Positions 1 to 9,545 of a stretch of DNA of 64,000 nucleotides are shown here, piece by piece. The first letter of the stretch is position 1. Each line of letters starts with the position of its first letter. The stretch is taken from the NCBI GenBank assembly GCA_963760715.1, contig CAVXDY010000008.1, positions 1 to 64,000 of the forward strand, given 5' to 3'. Below the pieces are notes generated by a model, which saw only the letters and a list, made by a program, of their open reading frames with translations, had not been told where the DNA came from and did no database searches. Origin of the DNA: CAVXDY01 sp963760715. GTDB taxonomy: Bacteria; Actinomycetota; Thermoleophilia; Miltoncostaeales; Miltoncostaeaceae. The translations under genes were made by a program, and so were the position numbers.

Positions 1-3
1 GCT

Positions 4-22
4 CGTTGTGCCAAGCACAACG
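4..22. promoter_or_regulatory. Perfect inverted repeat, possible operator or hairpin
   Basis: CGTTGTGC and GCACAACG flank a 3-base spacer, giving a perfect 19-bp dyad at the window edge. It could be an operator for a dimeric regulator or a short transcript hairpin for a gene lying outside the window. The rest of positions 1-170 shows no convincing gene in any frame. Confidence 0.4.
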
Positions 23-170
23 TCCTCCCTGCGCATGCCGTGTCTCTTCTGGTCCGGTCGCCAACCGGCCGGCGCACCCGTGCCGGGCCGCCGTGCAGCG
101 ACCTGGGCTCGACAACGACCCGCGACTTCGGATCCCATGCCCGCTCCAACCAACGGCGGCTCGGGCGTCC

Positions 171-1013
171 CTACCTCGTTCCGACGATGCAGCGGGCCAC
201 GCCCGGAATCCTTACCTTGCCGTCCACTTCGTAGGCGCTGACCTTGGCGATGACGGCTTTCGCGATCCGCTCCCGCGCCGGTTCGCCGACCTGCCGAAGC
301 GCCGCAACCGCGAGCGAGACGTGGTCGCTGATCATCTCCCAATACTGCGCCGGCGATCGCGTCACGAGTTCGACGTCGACGTCCCACTCGGCAACGTCGC
401 GCAGCCCCGCGGCCTGGTACAGGGCACTGACATATCCCGGGGCAGCGCACCGGAACATATTCGGCCCGTCCGGGTCGGGTGGCGCCAGCACCGCCTCCGT
501 CGCGATTGCCTGCATGGGGATCGTCGTCCACGGGTTTTCCTCGGGCTTGACCCATACCGACGAGCAGAGACGTCCGCCCGGCTTGAGCACGCGCGCGAAC
601 TCGGCGGTCGCTCTGGCGACGTCGGGAAAGAACATGTATCCGAACCGCACCGAGATACTGTCGAATGTCGCGTCACCGAATGGCAGGTCGTCGGCGCTGC
701 ACACCCTGGTCTCGAAATTGGTGATCCCTTGCGCATTCGCTCGTCGCGTCGCGATGTCGAGCATCTCAGCCGCAAGGTCGGTCAGAACGACGTGCCCCCT
801 CGGCGCGAGCTTGGCGACGGTCAGCCCCGGCTCACCGGTGCCCGCGGCGATGTCGAGATGCTGCTGATCATCGGCAATGTCGAGACGCTCGATGATCGCT
901 GTGGAGACCGGGCCCAGCTGATCCATGATGACCGAGTCCCACTTCTCCCAGCCCGCAGAAAGCCCGGCCCACGTCGCGCGCTGAACGTCTCGGATCTCAT
1001 CGCCGCTCGGCAT
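171..1013 (-). CDS. Class I SAM-dependent methyltransferase
   Basis: This encodes a soluble methyltransferase of about 280 residues with the Rossmann SAM-binding signature (LDIAAGTGEPG, then an acidic VLTDLAAEML strand) and a later LKPGGRL motif, typical of UbiE/COQ5-like Methyltransf_11 enzymes. The open frame extends upstream to 1112, but I choose the ATG at 1013 because GGGAGG lies about 5 bases before it and the family signature starts soon after. The methyl acceptor cannot be told from sequence. It stands alone, with a less GC-rich upstream region. Confidence 0.8.
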   Translation of the reverse strand: MPSGDEIRDVQRATWAGLSAGWEKWDSVIMDQLGPVSTAIIERLDIADDQQHLDIAAGTGEPGLTVAKLAPRGHVVLTDLAAEMLDIATRRANAQGITNFETRVCSADDLPFGDATFDSISVRFGYMFFPDVARATAEFARVLKPGGRLCSSVWVKPEENPWTTIPMQAIATEAVLAPPDPDGPNMFRCAAPGYVSALYQAAGLRDVAEWDVDVELVTRSPAQYWEMISDHVSLAVAALRQVGEPARERIAKAVIAKVSAYEVDGKVRIPGVARCIVGTR

Positions 1014-1146
1014 CGGCCCTCCCGCTATCGGATGCATCCACCGAACACTGAGGCACTCCTTGGCGGGAGTGAACAACGCCCGGTAGGGAGCGGTGGCCGT
1101 GTCCCATCGCATGGTGCAGTGACGGGAGCGTGATCCTCAGCGCGTG

Positions 1147-1346
1147 ATGGGGATCATCGGGGTTGGTCAGGAGGCGAGCAAGGCCGGCCTCTCCTCGGTG
1201 CTCGCCGGGGCCGAGCCGGCGGCGTTGATCGCCGCCATCGACGCCCTTCCGCGTGCTCCTCGACGGCGAGGCCCCGGGCCCGTCGGACGCTGAGGATCAC
1301 CTTCCTCGAGCCCGGCGCCGAGGCGTACGCGTTCACGTTCGGGTAG
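1147..1346 (+). pseudogene. Small gene with two apparent frame breaks
   Basis: Three consecutive frames each carry protein-like sequence: MGIIGVGQEASKAGLSSVL, then RVLLDGEAPGP, then LRITFLEPGAEAYAFTFG before a TAG. The span is two bases longer than a multiple of three; removing one C before G near 1250 and another near 1284 joins the pieces into a single protein of about 66 residues. I do not recognise the family. It may be a decayed gene, or a real small gene carrying two base-insertion errors like those seen elsewhere here. Nothing else convincing is coded between 1014 and 1577. Confidence 0.35.
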
Positions 1347-1525
1347 CCGGACATGGCGCCGCAGCAGGGCGGCAACCAAGACACGGTCCAGCGCAACCTC
1401 GGGCGCGCGGTCACGCGGGCGACCCGGGCCCCGGCCGGGATCACCCGTAGCCGCGAGCCGTAGTTCCCCGCACCCAGGTCCCCGATCTCCCCGATTGCGG
1501 GCGGGCTCCCGATCCGTAGCTTGCC

Positions 1526-1541
1526 TGTGACAAATGTCACG
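1526..1541. promoter_or_regulatory. CRP/FNR-family binding site
   Basis: TGTGA-N6-TCACG matches the dyad bound by CRP-type regulators (actinobacterial Crp/GlxR consensus TGTGA-N6-TCACA). It ends 36 bases before the start of the membrane protein at 1578, so it would overlap or lie just beside that gene's core promoter. The sequence match is direct; the regulator's identity is inferred. Confidence 0.45.
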
Positions 1542-1577
1542 AGTCTCGGTGGCCGTACCCGGGAATAGGAGATCTGG

Positions 1578-2243
1578 ATGAACCACCCGAAGAGACGTCT
1601 CATCGCCTGGCTGGGCGGTGTGATCGCATGCCTCGTCCTCGTGGGCGCCGGCATCGCCTACATCGCCATCGGCGTCAGCGGACACAGCGAGGTCAATAAA
1701 CAGGTTTCGCGCGAGCAGATCGTGGGCTCGCCCGACATGACCCCGGCGGGCATCCGCGCGGAGATCGCCAAGTCCGGGCTCAAGAACGTGTCCGACATCC
1801 CGACCTGTTCGGTGGCCAACCAGCAGGTCACCAACGGCGACCAGGCGCGCTGCTTCGCAAGCTACATGCGCATCCACGCCCTGGAGTCGTCCGGCGGGCT
1901 GACGTACGCCCAGATGGGTCAGTTCCTGACCAAGGACGGCACACCGACCAGCGACGCGACCAAGGCCGCCATCGACCCGAAGACCCAGAAGCCGGTCCAG
2001 AACGCCGCGCGTCAGACGTGGGTCACCGAGACCGCGCTGACCACCGGCCTGAACATGTCCTACTTCGCCCAGCAGGTCGCCCTCTTCGCCATCGTGATCG
2101 GGGCCTGCATGCTGGTGATCGGCATCGGCCTGGGGGTTCTCACCGTGTTCGCCTTCGGCCTGATGCCCTGGCGCACCGCGGAGGTCCCGGCCGGGGACGG
2201 CCCGGTCACCCCGTTGGGAGCCGACGCGCCCAGCTCGGCGTAG
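1578..2243 (+). CDS. Two-pass membrane protein of unknown function
   Basis: The 221-residue product has a membrane segment at about residues 9-32 and a second at about 168-195, separated by an extracytoplasmic loop of roughly 135 residues that holds two cysteines (PTCSV and ARCFAS), perhaps disulfide-bonded. A clear AGGAG lies before the ATG. Proteins of this layout occur in Actinomycetota as conserved membrane proteins, sometimes mislabelled as ring-opening dioxygenases; nothing here supports an enzyme. A CRP-like site lies just upstream, suggesting control by carbon or cyclic-nucleotide status. Confidence 0.65.
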   Translation: MNHPKRRLIAWLGGVIACLVLVGAGIAYIAIGVSGHSEVNKQVSREQIVGSPDMTPAGIRAEIAKSGLKNVSDIPTCSVANQQVTNGDQARCFASYMRIHALESSGGLTYAQMGQFLTKDGTPTSDATKAAIDPKTQKPVQNAARQTWVTETALTTGLNMSYFAQQVALFAIVIGACMLVIGIGLGVLTVFAFGLMPWRTAEVPAGDGPVTPLGADAPSSA

Positions 2244-2261
2244 GTCGCCGACGCGCACCGC

Positions 2262-2295
2262 GAGGGGGCACCGCCATCCGGCGCGGGGCCCCCTC
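2262..2295. terminator. Hairpin between convergent genes
   Basis: GAGGGGGC and GCCCCCTC form a perfect 8-bp stem with an 18-base loop, placed between the converging ends at 2243 and 2341. There is no U-tract, as is usual for terminators in GC-rich actinobacteria, so a bidirectional terminator is plausible but unproven. Confidence 0.5.
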
Positions 2296-2340
2296 AGCCG
2301 TGTGCGGTGGATCCCGGCGCCACCGCCCCGTCGTGCCGGG

Positions 2341-3721
2341 TCAGGCGTCGCGCCGGGGCGGCCTGCCGTCCGGTCCCGCGAGATCGGGGTGCCAGCGGCA
2401 GAAGTGCTCCAGGTGCTGCTCGGTGAGGGCGCCCGGCGGATAGAAGCGCTCGTAGAAGTCCGGGTCGGCGTGCTGCCCCTGGACGGTCAGGCGCTGGTAC
2501 ATCGGGTCGAGGTACACCGGGAAGCGGCCGTAGGTGTCGAAGACGTACTGGCAGTACCGCTTCACCAGCTCGACGGTCTCCTCGCCGGGGCGCGGCACCG
2601 CGCCGACCACCCTGTCCGGCGCGAGGTACGGCTTGGGCACGTCGTCCTCGAACGACGACCACTTGACCTCCATGAAGTGGTCCACCGCCTCGTGCATGTC
2701 GGCGTAGTACGGGGGGGTGAACGCCTCGAAGACGCCGTCGCGGCCCACCGGGTGGGTCGACCCGTCCGCCGCCTCGGCGAAGCGGAAGCCCAGGCCCGGG
2801 ACGTCGCCCCCGCCCATGACGAAGCGTGCGAGGTAGCCGGTGAATGTCCAGCCGCCCAGCCCGAGGGCCTGCTGGGCGAGGTTGATGTTCTGGCAGATGA
2901 ACGCCTGCTCGACCACCAGCATCGAGAGCACGCGCTGCTCCAGCTCGACGATCCCCATCTGGCGGGCGGGGTCGAGCCGGCCGGACTCGACTGCCGACTG
3001 CAGGCCCGCCGAGCGCCGCCCGTGCTGCTCGTCGACCAGCGAGAACCCGTAGCTGCGCGCGAGATAGATGAAGAGCAGGTTGATGTACTCGAGGGTGGTG
3101 TTGGTGACCGGCACGAAGAGCGTCGTTCCCGGCTGGTTGGCGTTCCACTGGTTGAAGTCGAAGAGGCCGGGCAGCGTGGTGGGCAGCGGGGCCCGGCCCG
3201 GCTGGACCTCCACCCTCGCCCGTCGGTAGAGGTCGACCAGCCAGTTCGACCTGGGCGTCGAGCGACTTGCCCGAGAGGGTCGCCACCTCCCCCGGCTCGG
3301 GCAGCAGGTCGAACATCCTCAGCATGTAGAGGCCGTCGTCGTTGGTGAAGAACAGCTCCGTGCCGTGGCTCGAGCACGAGCTCGGCCAGGTGCGCGAGGT
3401 CCACTGGACGAGGGTGCTCATGCCGCGCGCCGGGTCGAGATCCCCGAGGTTCAGGCCGGTCAGGCCCGTGCCCGCCACGCACAGGAGGGCCTCCTCCAGC
3501 TCCGACAGCGGCACCGGCGCGTAGGGGCTCGCGTAGCCGAGGACGTCCGAGCCGACGGTCATCCCGAGGCCGACCCGGCGGCTCTTGCGGTCGAAGACCG
3601 TCTGGAAGAAGGGATAGGAGAGGGCGTCCATCAGCCCCGGCGGCGCCCCCGGGTGGAGGAGTGACGACGGGCCCAGGCCGAGGCTCGACGCAGCCTCCAG
3701 ACCCTCGGGATCACGTTCCAC
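2341..3721 (-). CDS. Conserved hypothetical protein, one frame break
   Basis: A protein of about 459 residues is encoded in two frames that join near 3248. The GTG at 3721 follows AGAGGAG at good spacing. The first part has FQTVFDRKSRRVGLGM and TELFFTNDDGLYMLR; the second continues with LVDLYRRARVEVQPGR and runs to the stop at 2341. Removing the C from GGTCGAAC on the coding strand restores one frame and reads AQVNWLVDLYRR. I do not recognise a defined family; the FFTNDDGLYMLR region faintly resembles large nitroreductase-like proteins. The gene is probably intact in the organism. Confidence 0.55.
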
Positions 3722-3909
3722 CGCGCGCTCCTCTCACGACGCGACCGGGACCAGCTCGTCGATCTTACTCCAGAGAGACGCGACCTCCGCTCCGTAGCCG
3801 TCCGGCACGGGCCTTCGGGTTTTCCCCCGACGGGGCGGTGGGCTCCCCCTTGGCGTGAGCCTCCTGGCCGAGAACCATCGCCTTAGACGGCCACCGGCTC
3901 GACAGGGAG

Positions 3910-6900
3910 GTGTCATGTCACTACCGCTCGCCTCGCCATGGCCTCCGCGGCGCCCCGGCCGAGCGACCCGGCAAGCCGCCGGTGCCTGACCACCCCACGC
4001 CGACGGATCCGGCCGCAGCCTCCGGTCGGGCGGCGACACGCTCGGGCGGGTCGAGCGGGAGCGCGACGAGGGCGCTCGACACGAACCTCGCCCAGACCGC
4101 CGTTGAGGTGGTCATCCCGAGTGAGCACCTGGTGCTCCTCGACATCTCCTCGGACTGGTACGGGATCCGTCGCGGCACCGAGGAACTGCTGCGCGAGGTG
4201 CACCACCGCTACGCCAGCTGGCCGCAGACCCTCACCGACGTCCACCGGCGAGCGACCGGCGACTTCAACTACTACAACCGGCACGAGAGGGGGCCGGAGG
4301 CCCTGGCGGTCTACTGCGACATCTACGCGAGGATCGTCGAGGAGGCCACGGAGCCGGCGGTACGGGCGGATGCGGTGCGTCTGTGGCTCCAGTACCTCGA
4401 GATCCTGACGACCCGCTCCGGCGAGCGGCAGGACCAGAACCTGGTGGTGGTGCGAGCGGCCCTGTCGCGCATGGCGCCGAGCGTCGAGGGATCGCCCGAG
4501 CTGGCCGCGGCCGCCTCATCGCGCCTCCGGCGGTTGGCGGAGGCCCTCGCGAACGCACCCGGGGCCACCGCCGGCCCGGCCCTCGACGACGCCCTCGGCC
4601 TGCTGAGCGCGACCCTCCGGCAGGTCTACCGCACCTGGATCTCCCGCGAGGATCCGGTCTCCTGGTACCGCGAGGTCACATCCGCCTCGAGCGACGAGCC
4701 CGTACCCGAGGCCATCGAGCGGATCTCGCACGGCCGGCTGCGCGAGCACCTGCGTGACCTCAGCGCTCTCACCGGCGCCGCCCTGCGCGAGCGCGCGCCC
4801 GACCTCCTCTCGCTTCCCGACGACCGCCAGATCGTGCAGGCCCACCTCGACGCGGCCCAGGCCGTCGCCGACGCCGAGACTCCCAGCGGGCTGCTGTCCC
4901 GCATCCACTGGCTCCTGCGTCTCCTGGAGCAGGATGGGCTCGCCGCCGTGCACGAGCCCGCCCTCCGGGGGGTGAACCTCCTCTGCTCGCGGCTGGTTGT
5001 GGAGGGGGCCGCGGAGGGACAGCAGGTCCTCGTGCACGAGCTGTTCGCGCTCCTGCGGCGCGCCGGCTTCCCCCGGACACGGGCGGTGAACGAGCTCGTC
5101 GGGAGCGTCGGCGCGCTGACGATGGCGAGCGGCGACCCCGACCTCGTCGTCGCCTTCGTCGGGGAGATCCTCGACTTCGACTTCGACTATCCCGGCTTCT
5201 CCGGGTTCACCCCCGAATGGGGCGTGCGCGTGAATCCCGCCCACCTCAGGAGCATCCGGATGTACCTGCGGATGATCGAGGCGGACCCCCTGCCGGCGAG
5301 TCCCCTCATCGCCGCGCTCGTCGTGCACCTGCGGCTCGGCGGCGTCTTCATCCTCGACACCGAGCTCTTCCAGAGGGACGTCTCATCGCTGCTGGGGTGC
5401 GACGTGGGCCCCGTCTATCTCCTGGTCAAGCAGCTCCTCAAGGTCTTCCCGGTCTACTTCAACGAGATCGGTGCGGAGGGCGAGCTGCGCAGCACCTCGA
5501 CCCGGCTCGACGAGATCGAGGAGCGCCACGACCCGCTCTGCCACTTCCTGCGCAAGCAGAGCCACGTGGACTGCAACCCGCTGCTGGCCCCCTTCGCGGA
5601 GGAGATCTTCCGCTTCTGGGCGACCGGCGACCCCGCCCCCCTGGGGCGCTTCATCCCCGACGCGATCATGGAGGATCTGCTCGCCGGGGAGGGGGCGCAC
5701 GCGGGCACGCGGGCGGTGGCGGCCCACCTGGCCGAGAGCGGGGGCGGGGTTGATCGCGTCCTCGCGTCGGAGCCCGCGGATATCGACGCCCGCCTCGCCG
5801 AGCTCCCCGACGCCGATCCGGTGGGGCGCGAGAAGGTCTCCCTCCTCTTCCGCGTGCGGCGGGAGATCCGGCGCAAGTACGCCCTCGACCACGCCGACGC
5901 CCTGTATCGGCTGCGTGCGTTCCGACGGGTCAACGCCCACCTGGTCACGGCGCTGGAGGAGGCCCTCGGGCGGGACGAGCCCGAGATGGCCCTGGAGCTG
6001 CTGCTCTCGATCCTCGAGCGGCTCCAGGAGATCATCCTCAGCCCCGGAGCGGTCGAGGCGTTCGAGGACATCTACCTGAAGCGCCACATCGCGGCCGGCA
6101 TCCCGAGCATGTACGGCTCCTATCGGGAGGACCGCTTCGAGGCAGCCGGCCTGTCCTTCCGCCTGGAGTCCCTCGCCGGCGCGCTCTTCGAGCGGGTCAT
6201 CGCCGACGAGGACCTGGGCGCACTCGACCGCGATCGACTTGGCGCGGTGGCACGGTGGCTGCACCTGCTGCTTCGCGCCCTTCGCATCGACGGCTACCGG
6301 GCGCAGGGACTGGCCCACTGCCTGTCGATGCTCGATCAGGCGGTCGGGACCGACGGGGTGACGGTCGGGCAGTACATCAACATCTTCCAGCTCACCTCAC
6401 GCAGCATCGAGACGCTGGTGAGGGCTCGGATCCTCGACGCCTACGAGGACCCGACGCGGCGCATCGTCGGACGGATGATCGAGCGTGGGGTCCTGACACC
6501 GCCCCCGGCCGACGGCGAGTGGGCAGCGCTCAAGATCTCGGAGACGTTCCTGCGCGACCTGATCGCAGAGAGCCTGGGGCTGCAACGGCTCGACGTGCTC
6601 GTGGGGCGCGTGCTGGGCGCGCTGAGGGAACAGCGCGACGCCCACCCGCCGGTCCCCCCGGCGACGCACTGCGACCTCGACTCGTCGATCGTGGCCTTCG
6701 GCGCCGGAGAGGAGCCACGCGGGGGCATCATCTCCCTCGGCAACAAGGGCTTCATGCTCGCCCGTCTCGTGCACCTGGGCTTCCGCGTGCCGAGCGGCTT
6801 CGCCCTCACCACGGAACTCGCCCGGCACCCCGAGGGGCTCGCGGGTGAGGAGGGGATCCCGCCGCCGGTTGTCGCGCGCATCCGCGACCAGGTCGCGCGC

Positions 6901-8220
6901 CTGGAGCGTCTGGCCGGACGACGCCTCGGGGACGCGACGAGGCCGCTCCTGCTGTCGGTGCGCGGAGGGGCGCCCCTGAGCATGCCGGGGATGCTGGAGA
7001 GCTTCCTCAACGTCGGCATCAACGAGACGATCGCCGAGGGCATGGCCACGACGCCGCGGTACGCCTGGGCGGCCTGGGACTCCTACCGGCGCTTCCTTCA
7101 GTTCTGGGGGATGAGCCACGGGCTCGGGCGGCAGCACTTCGACGAGCTGATGAGCGAAGCCAAGGAGCGGTACGGGGTGCCGAAGAAGGCCCTCCTCGCG
7201 CCGTCGCGGATGAGGGAGGTCGCCCTGCGCTACCGCACGCTGGTGGAGGACCACGGCCTGCGGGTGGTCGAGGAGCCCTTCGCGCAGCTGCTGGCCTGCG
7301 TGGAGCGTGTGCGCCGCTCCTGGCACTCCGAGCACGCGCGCCTCTACCGTCGCGCCCTCCACATCGCGGACGAGTGGGAGACGGCCGTCCTCGTCCAGAA
7401 GATGGTGTACGGGAACCTCGACGCCGATTCGGGCACCGGGGTCTTCCTCACCCGGCATCCCCAGCACGAGTCGGACAGCAGGGAGCCCTACGGCGACTTC
7501 GTCGTCCAGGGCCAGGGCGACGACGTGGTCGCGGGCCTCGTCGAGACCCATCCCATCACCGAGGGCCAGCGACGGCGCGAGGCCGCGCATTCGCCGCTCT
7601 CGCTCGAGCGCGACTTCCCGGCCATCTACGGCGAGCTCGCCGGGATGGGGCGCGTGCTGGTGCAGGACCACGGGATGAACCATCAGGAGATCGAGTTCAC
7701 CTTCGAGAGCCCCCGGCCCGAGGACCTCTTCATCCTGCAGACCCGCGACACGGTCCTCGCCTCGGGCTCGCTCGTGCCGGCCTTCGAGCCCACCCCGGAG
7801 CTCGAGGCCGCCCGAATCGCGGCCGGCGTCGGCGTCGGCGGCGGGGCGCTCAGCGGCCGGGTGGCGCACACCGCCGGCGACGTCGCCGATCTGCGCCGGC
7901 ACCATCCGGCGGACGACATCATCCTCCTGCGTCGCGACACGGTCCCCGACGACATCCCGCTCATGTTCCACGTCGCCGGCCTGCTCACGTCGCTCGGCGG
8001 GGCGACGAGCCACGCCGCGGTCGCGGCGAAGCGGGCCGGCAAGACCTGCGTCGTCGGCTGCCGGCCCCTCCAGGTGTCCGTGCGGGACGGGCGCTCGCGG
8101 ATCGGCGGCCACGAGCTCGTGACCGGGGACCGCCTCTCGATCGACGGGATGGACGGCTCGATCTACGTGGGCGCGCATGCGATCGCCGAGGTCCGCGTCC
8201 GCGGGCGCGCCCAGCAGTGA
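3910..8220 (+). CDS. Giant pyruvate phosphate dikinase-like protein
   Basis: The 1436-residue product has a PPDK-type ATP-grasp domain from about residue 935 to 1270: IISLGNKGFMLARL, LSVRGGAPLSMPGMLESF near 1016, QKMVYGNLDADSGTGVF near 1163 and QGQGDDVVAGL near 1200. A phosphohistidine swivel domain follows with GGATSHAAVAAKRAGK, predicted phospho-His at 1368. The protein stops after that domain: the PEP/pyruvate TIM barrel of true PPDK is absent, and about 900 mostly helical residues of unknown role precede the kinase. It may phosphorylate a substrate other than pyruvate. GGGAGG precedes the ATG at 3910; a later start near 4120 is possible. A divergent GAPDH follows after 25 bases. Confidence 0.75.
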   Translation: MSCHYRSPRHGLRGAPAERPGKPPVPDHPTPTDPAAASGRAATRSGGSSGSATRALDTNLAQTAVEVVIPSEHLVLLDISSDWYGIRRGTEELLREVHHRYASWPQTLTDVHRRATGDFNYYNRHERGPEALAVYCDIYARIVEEATEPAVRADAVRLWLQYLEILTTRSGERQDQNLVVVRAALSRMAPSVEGSPELAAAASSRLRRLAEALANAPGATAGPALDDALGLLSATLRQVYRTWISREDPVSWYREVTSASSDEPVPEAIERISHGRLREHLRDLSALTGAALRERAPDLLSLPDDRQIVQAHLDAAQAVADAETPSGLLSRIHWLLRLLEQDGLAAVHEPALRGVNLLCSRLVVEGAAEGQQVLVHELFALLRRAGFPRTRAVNELVGSVGALTMASGDPDLVVAFVGEILDFDFDYPGFSGFTPEWGVRVNPAHLRSIRMYLRMIEADPLPASPLIAALVVHLRLGGVFILDTELFQRDVSSLLGCDVGPVYLLVKQLLKVFPVYFNEIGAEGELRSTSTRLDEIEERHDPLCHFLRKQSHVDCNPLLAPFAEEIFRFWATGDPAPLGRFIPDAIMEDLLAGEGAHAGTRAVAAHLAESGGGVDRVLASEPADIDARLAELPDADPVGREKVSLLFRVRREIRRKYALDHADALYRLRAFRRVNAHLVTALEEALGRDEPEMALELLLSILERLQEIILSPGAVEAFEDIYLKRHIAAGIPSMYGSYREDRFEAAGLSFRLESLAGALFERVIADEDLGALDRDRLGAVARWLHLLLRALRIDGYRAQGLAHCLSMLDQAVGTDGVTVGQYINIFQLTSRSIETLVRARILDAYEDPTRRIVGRMIERGVLTPPPADGEWAALKISETFLRDLIAESLGLQRLDVLVGRVLGALREQRDAHPPVPPATHCDLDSSIVAFGAGEEPRGGIISLGNKGFMLARLVHLGFRVPSGFALTTELARHPEGLAGEEGIPPPVVARIRDQVARLERLAGRRLGDATRPLLLSVRGGAPLSMPGMLESFLNVGINETIAEGMATTPRYAWAAWDSYRRFLQFWGMSHGLGRQHFDELMSEAKERYGVPKKALLAPSRMREVALRYRTLVEDHGLRVVEEPFAQLLACVERVRRSWHSEHARLYRRALHIADEWETAVLVQKMVYGNLDADSGTGVFLTRHPQHESDSREPYGDFVVQGQGDDVVAGLVETHPITEGQRRREAAHSPLSLERDFPAIYGELAGMGRVLVQDHGMNHQEIEFTFESPRPEDLFILQTRDTVLASGSLVPAFEPTPELEAARIAAGVGVGGGALSGRVAHTAGDVADLRRHHPADDIILLRRDTVPDDIPLMFHVAGLLTSLGGATSHAAVAAKRAGKTCVVGCRPLQVSVRDGRSRIGGHELVTGDRLSIDGMDGSIYVGAHAIAEVRVRGRAQQ

Positions 8221-8245
8221 ACGACCACCGACGAGGAAGGACGCC

Positions 8246-9509
8246 ATGAGCGGCATCGGACAATCAGAGGCGCTGGGGATCAACGGTCTCGGCCGCATCG
8301 GGAAGCTGACCGTCTGGCATCACGTCGCGCGAGGTCACTTCGAGCGCCTCGTCGTCAACGTCGGTCGCGAGGTCGGCACCGCTCTGGAGGCCGTCTGCGG
8401 GGTCATCGAGAACGACTCGACCTACGGGAGCATCCACCGCTTCCTCCACGGCATCGACGCCACCCCGTGCGTCACGATCGTCGACCGCGAGACGGGGCTG
8501 CTCGACGTCGCCGGCGTGCCGGTGACGGTGCTCCGCACGGCGCGCAACCCCAAGGACATCGACTGGCGCGGGCAGAGGGTACGGCTCGTGGTCGACACCA
8601 CGGGTGCCTTCGACGACCCGGCGGCGGCGGTCGAACTCGCCGCGCGGATCGCTTCGCGGGCACCTGCTCGCCGGGGCGGAGAAGGTCATCTACAGCGCCG
8701 CCTTCAACACCAGGACCGTCGGCCTGTCGATGCCGGACGACGCCACGACGCTCATCTACGGCATCAACCACGAGGCCTTCGATCCCCGCCGGCATGACCT
8801 GATCTCCGCGGCGTCCTGCACGACGACGGCCCTCGCGCACATGGTCAAGCCGCTCATCGAGAGGCTCGATCCGACGAGCATCATGACGGCGTCCATGAGC
8901 ACCGTTCACGCGGTGACCAACTCGCAGAGCGTGCTCGACTCGGTGCCCGGCGCCGGGACGTCCGACCTCCGGCGCAGCCGCAGCGCCCTCAACAGCATCA
9001 TCCTGACCTCCACCAACGCGGCGAGCACATTGGAGCAGGTGATCCCGGAGATCTGCGACGTCGGCTTCATGGCCGACTCGGTCCGCGTCCCGATCCCCAC
9101 CGAGTCACTCATCATCCTCAACATGACGTTCCAGACCCGCATCACCGACGGCGGGCGGAGCACGATCACCCGCGAGATCCTCAACCAGCTCTACGCGGAC
9201 GTCGCCGATGCCTCCGGCGGGGGCCTGCTGGTCTACAGCGAGAGGCAGAACGTGCCCGCGGACGTCATCGGGGTCCGCGCGGCGGTCGTGATCGAAGGCG
9301 TCGAGACACACACGCGAACCGGCTTCGCCACGGTGGACCTCGGCTCGCTGCCCGGCCTGGCACCGGAGGTCCGGGAGCACCTGGGCTCCGGCGTGATCCG
9401 GCTACCGGTGACGCACGCCAAGATCTTCGGCTGGTACGACAACGAGTACGGCAGCTACACCAACCTGCTCGGGGACCTCACCGAGCACGTCCACCGCTCC
9501 CTCGAGTGA
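8246..9509 (+). CDS. Divergent glyceraldehyde-3-phosphate dehydrogenase, one frame break
   Basis: NAD-binding GINGLGRIGK opens the protein. Catalytic cysteine lies in SAASCTTTALA, catalytic histidine in STVHAVTNSQ, and WYDNEYGSY closes the fold, so the active site is intact although TTN is changed to TTT and the usual STG loop reads STN. The span is one base too long: the frame changes near 8632, where removing the C of GGTCGAAC gives AVNSPRGSLRGHLLAGAEKV. It follows the PPDK-like gene by 25 bases behind GAGGAAGG, so the two are probably co-transcribed. Its divergence suggests an accessory or specialised enzyme rather than the housekeeping one. Confidence 0.75.
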
Positions 9510-9545
9510 GCGCGGCCCGGCCCGAAGGCGGCGGCCGGCGAGACC

